This document shows, piece by piece, positions 32,373 through 36,401 of a DNA stretch of 36,401 nt. The DNA is taken from NCBI GenBank assembly GCA_016098155.1, contig JAAAJB010000358.1:1-36401 (forward strand), in the 5' to 3' direction. The position numbers and the translations under genes were made by a program. Origin of the DNA: Actinomortierella ambigua. Its lineage: Eukaryota > Mortierellomycota > Mortierellomycetes > Mortierellales > Mortierellaceae. The stretch's first letter is position 1; every line of letters begins with the position of its first letter. The notes under the pieces were generated by a model. That model ran no database searches. It was given only the letters and a program-made list of their open reading frames with translations, and had not been told where the DNA came from.

Positions 32373-32813
32373 ATGCGTCCCTTCCTTGCCTGTCTCCTGG
32401 TCGCTGTGCTCCCAGCTGCTTTGTCCGCTAGTCCAACGTCCTTCTGTGAGGACAAGATCTCCCGCACTGGACGCCTCTTCGGCCGTCCCGCCTACTATGA
32501 CCTGGGGCAAGAACTCCCTGGCTATTTACGTCTGGAAGGTTTTAATAACCAATTTCACGGAGGATTAGATTTGCCAGCTCCTTGGAGTCTCGAAGGAGAA
32601 TTCGAGGAGAAGGTTGCTGATTATCCAATGTTCCTGTCGGGTTTGACATACAAGTTCAATCAGCCCGAGGATTTTGAGGGTCCTTTCGAAGCGACGTTTG
32701 GACGAGGCGAGGCCAAGATCGAGTGGCACAGGTCCGGCGCATCCATCACGGGCGGAAGTCCGTTTGGCGACCAAAAGGTCAAGGGCCAAGCCCGTCTTCT
32801 GTATAGACGCTAG
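32373..32813 (+). CDS. Small secreted protein, type 1, copy 2
   Basis: Intact 146-residue member of the array family. The signal peptide (MRPFLACLLVAVLPAALSAS) and the Cys-containing segment (SFCEDKISRTGRLFGRP) are almost identical to copy 1, while the middle (LEGFNNQFHGGLDLPAPW) differs. The C-terminal half reads YKFNQPEDFEGPFEATFGRG, then EWHRSGASITGG and a basic end (LLYRR). The contrast between fixed N-terminus and variable centre suggests a constrained export/processing region and a diversifying middle. A downstream AATAAA and a TATA box are present. Function unknown. Confidence 0.87.
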   Translation: MRPFLACLLVAVLPAALSASPTSFCEDKISRTGRLFGRPAYYDLGQELPGYLRLEGFNNQFHGGLDLPAPWSLEGEFEEKVADYPMFLSGLTYKFNQPEDFEGPFEATFGRGEAKIEWHRSGASITGGSPFGDQKVKGQARLLYRR

Positions 32814-32976
32814 AAGTAGCACCCCCCCCCCCTTTTGCCCTCTGTAGCAACACTTGACCTCATATTCTCCACGTTAGGGGTCATCGCGTTCTTTATTTGT
32901 TTTAAGATCTTTCATACTCTCCCGACCCCCCGACATTTTGTCAAGACTTCTTTCAACACAACACTCTTAGTGCCAC

Positions 32977-32982
32977 AATAAA
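32977..32982 (+). terminator. Polyadenylation signal of type-1 gene 2
   Basis: AATAAA about 165 bp after the stop, in the 3' block shared with type-1 gene 1. Confidence 0.6.
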
Positions 32983-34508
32983 AAGCAACGCAGGATAAAC
33001 ACATACGAAGCTTCAACAGGGACGCTCACGAAAATGAAAGTAAACTCTTGTAGGGATTCTCGCTTTACAGCTTTGGCCACCTTCTCTGGTGGAGAGCCAT
33101 AAAACCCAAGCTCAACAGTACTAGAGTCCAGACCGATCGGGTTGTCTGCGCTTGGCAGATGAAAGGCGTCTACAATGTACTGAAGGTCAATGATGTTATG
33201 CTTGGATACTCAATGCAGACAGGTTGGGGCGAATGTGAAAAATAACAAGATGTGTGAACTACCCCTAATGAAAAAGAGTCGTAAGCGAGCCCATGCTCAG
33301 ACTCGCTCTACCATGGCTCTTGCGACATGCGCCGGGACTCTCACGAGACATATCATATCCAGGTGAAGAAATCCAGTCAGCGGGGCTGCATTCATCTCAT
33401 TGTTTTAGGGGAAGAAGGGTGTTACACTGCTCTCGTCTTAGGCGCCGGTAGTATCTGCCTTGACTCACAATGTTCCAGGAAGAGGTTTGATGCAAGAGCT
33501 TGGGCTCTTGCAGTGGTTTCTTAAACCAGTGGCCATTGCTGTTCGAGCAGTGCGCATGGTTCTCTTCATGATCAGACCGTGAACACTTGGAATGGTGTAG
33601 AGGCTTCAACTCTGAATAACAGCCTGGAGGATTAGAACGCTAGATACATGCATGGATCAACCCTCAATTCTTACTCAGTACCCTTAATACCTGTGGGCAT
33701 TCATTCTGCGTTCTGCTCTCTTCCTTCACACACAAGACAGCAACGGAAAATACTTCGATGTCTCGTACCTCCTGGGCTTTAGAGGTGTTAGCCACAATCA
33801 ATTGGGATGGATGTTGTCGCGCGCAGGCCCTACCTGCAATACATTTGCATACTGTGGAGCCTACGGATGTAGGAATCGCCACTCCGCGCAGCGGAAGTGC
33901 TTGGAAAGATGTACTGTAAGAGTGTGGCTTTGCCCCTTACTTCTTAGCCATGCATCACGTCCGGTATCACAGAAAATAACAAGGAGGTGAGAAAATTAGA
34001 AGGTCGGTGTGATTGCCTGCTATCTCGTCGGTCTTCTGTTCGCAACAATGGAAGCATTGGCGTTCATGCTCACCAACTGTGAAGCCTACAAATATAGGAA
34101 TCGCCTCGAGTACACGGCTAGGTGTGTGTGAATATGTAAGAATGTGGTTTTGCTCCCTACCTCTTAGCCATGCATCACGTCCGGTATCGCAGAAAAAAAA
34201 ACAGGGAGGTGAGAAATTAAAAGGACGGTTCAATTGCTTGCTCTGCCGCCAGTCTCTTGTTCGCAACAACGGAAGCATTCGCATTCAAGCCCCCTACTGA
34301 GGCTTCTCTATCAGCCATGGGGGTGCCTTGGCCCAAGGACGGAGTTCTCTCGACATACAAAGGATGTTCTCGAATCAGAAACTCTCTCAGTTGGCCTTGG
34401 GATAGCCAGATGAGAAAGAAGGGAAACACCAGGGCTTTCCATCCACCTATCACCCATTGCAATGTGCTTCCCAGCCAATTTCTCAGTCCTCTCAAACCCT
34501 TTTCCTTG
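32983..34508. other. 3' block of unit 2 leading into the type-2 gene of unit 3
   Basis: No gene is supported. It matches 30187-31573 and contains one extra 220-bp tandem copy near its right end (33947-34386 region). Confidence 0.65.
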
Positions 34509-34911
34509 ATGCGCCTTTTCCTTGTCTGTCTGCTGGCTGCAGTGCTCCCAGCCGCTTTCTTCGCCAGCCAAGATTCCTTCTCTGAGAACAAGATCTCCCG
34601 TGCCGAACGCCTCTTCGTCTGCCCCGCCAGCTACGACCTGGAACAGGAGGTCCTAGGTTTTCTCATAATGAACGAGAACCGCTCTCAGGACGGACTATAC
34701 GGATCCTCCGACTGGATCTTCGTAGGAGACCTCGAAAAGAAGCTCTCCCTTGAGGGTTTAGTCATCGACTATGTGGATGATTTACAGGTTCCATAACCCC
34801 GAGGATTTGAGAGCTTTATCTATGGCTTCAATTGATAAGGCTGGATTGTCCACAAGTGGGAAAAGTCTGGTGTCACTCTAACGCAAAGGCTATTAAACGG
34901 GCCTCTCTCGG
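34509..34911 (+). pseudogene. Small secreted protein, type 2, broken copy 3
   Basis: Has a good ATG and signal peptide (MRLFLVCLLAAVLPAAFFAS) and stays open for 95 residues, to TAA at 34794-34796. Family sequence continues past the stop in another frame (FHNPEDL) and then in a third (WEKSGVTLT), so at least two frameshifts are present. The conserved Cys is Ser (SFSENKIS). It could still yield a secreted, shortened protein, but not the full family product. Confidence 0.75.
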
Positions 34912-35513
34912 ATTAGCCCTGATCATGCTTTTGCGATTCAATCCGTCATGATGTTCAGCACTCACCTCAGGTAGTAATCTACAAAACATATCCAGGTGGG
35001 GGTGCTTCAGTCATTAAAGTTACATTCACACCCTTGTTATGAGTAGGCTGGTGAAGGTGGCAATGTCGCTGAGCCCTTCTACCCTTGCATGCCTGAAATC
35101 GCATTATGGAATATCTTCTCTCCAGTGGCCCAGGCCACTATCAGTTCGAGCAGTGCACATGTTCTGTTCGCTGGACCAGATCATCTCAAGTATACCCTTG
35201 GCGTAAGAGTACGATTCGCTCCACTAGCGTGAGAAGTGAGAGGGAAAGGGGGAGCTGATACAAAAAAAAAGGAAGACTAAAGCTTGTGCAGCAAATGGAA
35301 ATCATCTGCACAGGAGGGGACACTTTGAAGAGGGCATTACCGGGCTCAAATCCGATCTGAAAATTTGCGTGGCCCGCAGAGGAGTTCATGGATATAGGAT
35401 TCGCACCTTTGATACAGAGGGCGAGCACTCATATGAGAGTGCATGCGAAACGTGAGAATATTTAAGAAAGCGATCTAAACACTTGTACACGTTTCTTTCC
35501 GATGGTGCGCATA
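34912..35513. other. Conserved non-coding block between type-2 and type-1 genes, unit 3
   Basis: No gene. It matches 28641-29276 almost end to end, including GTTCGAGCAGTGCACATG and the GGATTCGCACC element (35398-35408). Confidence 0.6.
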
Positions 35514-35810
35514 AAATAGGACAGTGAAAAAAATGCATGACTTGGTTGGATTCAATACCCTGTCGCCTTGCATGACATCGGCTAGTGTTTAAAAGCTAGT
35601 CTATGGTAAGCGACAACAGACAGTCAGGGCATCCCCGCTCTTCTTCGTCTAACGATGGTGTTCTCTCGCCAGGATACCCACGATTCAGGGGCTTCCAAAT
35701 TTGCCAGCAGATCAAGTATAATAGAGTAGTTCCTGCCTAGCTTTCCAATCCATCATCCTGCATCTTCTCTACTTCTCACTTAACCCCCGCCTTCTCAAAC
35801 ATTCTCCAGG
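35514..35810 (+). promoter_or_regulatory. Conserved promoter of type-1 secreted protein gene 3
   Basis: Same block order as units 1 and 2. The TATA box is changed to TATAATAG (35717-35724), so expression may be weaker. The start context also differs (CAGG before ATG, not CACG). Confidence 0.65.
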
Positions 35811-36245
35811 ATGCGTCCCTTCCTTGCCTGTCTACTGGTCGCTGTGCTCCCAACCGCTTTGTTTGCCAGTCCAGAGCCCTTCTGCGAGGACAAGATCTCC
35901 CGCACCAGACGCCTCTTCGGCCGCCCCGCCTACTACGACCTGGAGTTAGAATTCCCTGGCTATTTACATTTCTTTGGGAGCCATTTTAGCGGAGGATTAG
36001 AGGTGCCAGTTCTTTGGAGCCTCGCAGGAGATTTCGAGGAGAAGATTTGTGATTATCCAACTTTCGTGCGGCGTTTGACATACAAGTTCAACGATGCCGA
36101 GGATTTTCATGGTCCTTTCGAAGCCACGTTTGGACAAGGCGAGGCCAAGCTCGAGTGGCACGAGTCTGGCGCATCCATCACGGGCAGTAGTCCGATTGGC
36201 GACAAAACGGTCAAGGGCAAGGCCCAAGCTCTGTATGGACGCTAG
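35811..36245 (+). CDS. Small secreted protein, type 1, copy 3
   Basis: Intact 144-residue member. It keeps the signal peptide (MRPFLACLLVAVLPTALFAS) and the Cys segment (PFCEDKISRTRRLFGRP, with Gly changed to Arg). The middle (HFFGSHFSGGLEVPVLW) again differs from the other copies. The C-terminal half (YKFNDAEDFHGPFEATFGQG, EWHESGASITGS, ALYGR) is closer to copy 2 than to copy 1. A second Cys appears at KICDYP, which could pair with the first. Function unknown. Confidence 0.87.
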   Translation: MRPFLACLLVAVLPTALFASPEPFCEDKISRTRRLFGRPAYYDLELEFPGYLHFFGSHFSGGLEVPVLWSLAGDFEEKICDYPTFVRRLTYKFNDAEDFHGPFEATFGQGEAKLEWHESGASITGSSPIGDKTVKGKAQALYGR

Positions 36246-36401
36246 AAGCAGGCACCTCCCCCTTTTGCCCTCTGCAGCCACACTTCACCCCATATTCTCT
36301 ATGTTACGGTCTTGGCGTTCTTTATCTACCACTATATTAATATTCTTACCAAAATCAAACTTTCCCAAGTTCAAAGATTTAATATATACTTGTTTACAAA
36401 T

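Larger units (their letters stand above)
31574..34508 (+). repeat. Tandem array unit 2
   Basis: Second unit, with a broken type-2 gene at 31574 and an intact type-1 gene at 32373. Compared with units 1 and 3 it lacks about 500-560 bp between them. Its 3' block has an internal tandem duplication with a 220-bp period (GCCATGCATCACGTCC at 33947 and 34167). Confidence 0.8.
34509..36401 (+). repeat. Tandem array unit 3, cut by the window end
   Basis: Third unit with a broken type-2 gene at 34509, the GTTCGAGCAGTGC anchor at 35144 and an intact type-1 gene at 35811. The expected 3' block is largely outside the window, so the array may continue. Confidence 0.8.

Noticed and set aside
34509..34900. 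Intron that might rescue the type-2 copy 3 frame (acceptor-like TTTACAG)
   Set aside because: No donor gives a frame that reaches the conserved C-terminal half; joining at this acceptor soon meets a stop or needs a further frame change.
1..36401. tRNA, rRNA, CRISPR array or intact transposon
   Set aside because: No tRNA cloverleaf, rRNA core, regularly spaced repeats or transposase/reverse transcriptase frame was seen on either strand by eye.

Overview
This is nuclear DNA from a filamentous fungus. Genes are split by short GT-AG introns (about 65-230 bp, a few longer), and spacers are full of GA, GT, CAG and poly-T tracts. The gene content (CotH-kinase protein, F-box/LRR paralogues, kelch type I membrane protein, calpains, small secreted proteins) suggests an early-diverging lineage of Mucoromycota, most like Mortierellaceae. 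That assignment is inference. No rRNA, tRNA, CRISPR or intact transposon was recognised.

Layout. 1-2250: simple-sequence spacer. 2254-11586: two paralogous three-exon calpains on the minus strand, both with an intact Cys-His-Asn triad, with a plus-strand kelch/transmembrane gene between them (7109-8873). 12616-13585: small F-box/coiled-coil gene with a probable GC-AG intron. 14325-17168: ALDH3-type fatty aldehyde dehydrogenase in four exons. 17961-18631 and 18688-20538 (minus): a basic Ser/Thr-rich protein of unknown function, and a mitochondrial lipoate-protein ligase in six exons. 20677-24700: three F-box/LRR paralogues in order of decay: one full length, one shortened with a 36-bp coding minisatellite, one pseudogene. 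25590-27641: secreted CotH-kinase protein.

28327-36401: the most unusual part, a tandem array of small secreted protein genes. A unit of about 3 kb is repeated at least three times, the last running off the window. Each unit holds one type-2 copy and one type-1 copy of the same gene family. All three type-1 copies (143, 146 and 144 aa) are intact. All three type-2 copies are broken, each in its own way. The flanks of both types share sequence blocks, so the unit looks like an older gene duplication later amplified as a pair.

Apart from this array, the paired calpains and the F-box series, the genes look like ordinary independent fungal loci. Exon boundaries were placed by hand from splice consensus, reading frame and family motifs. 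No similarity search was run.
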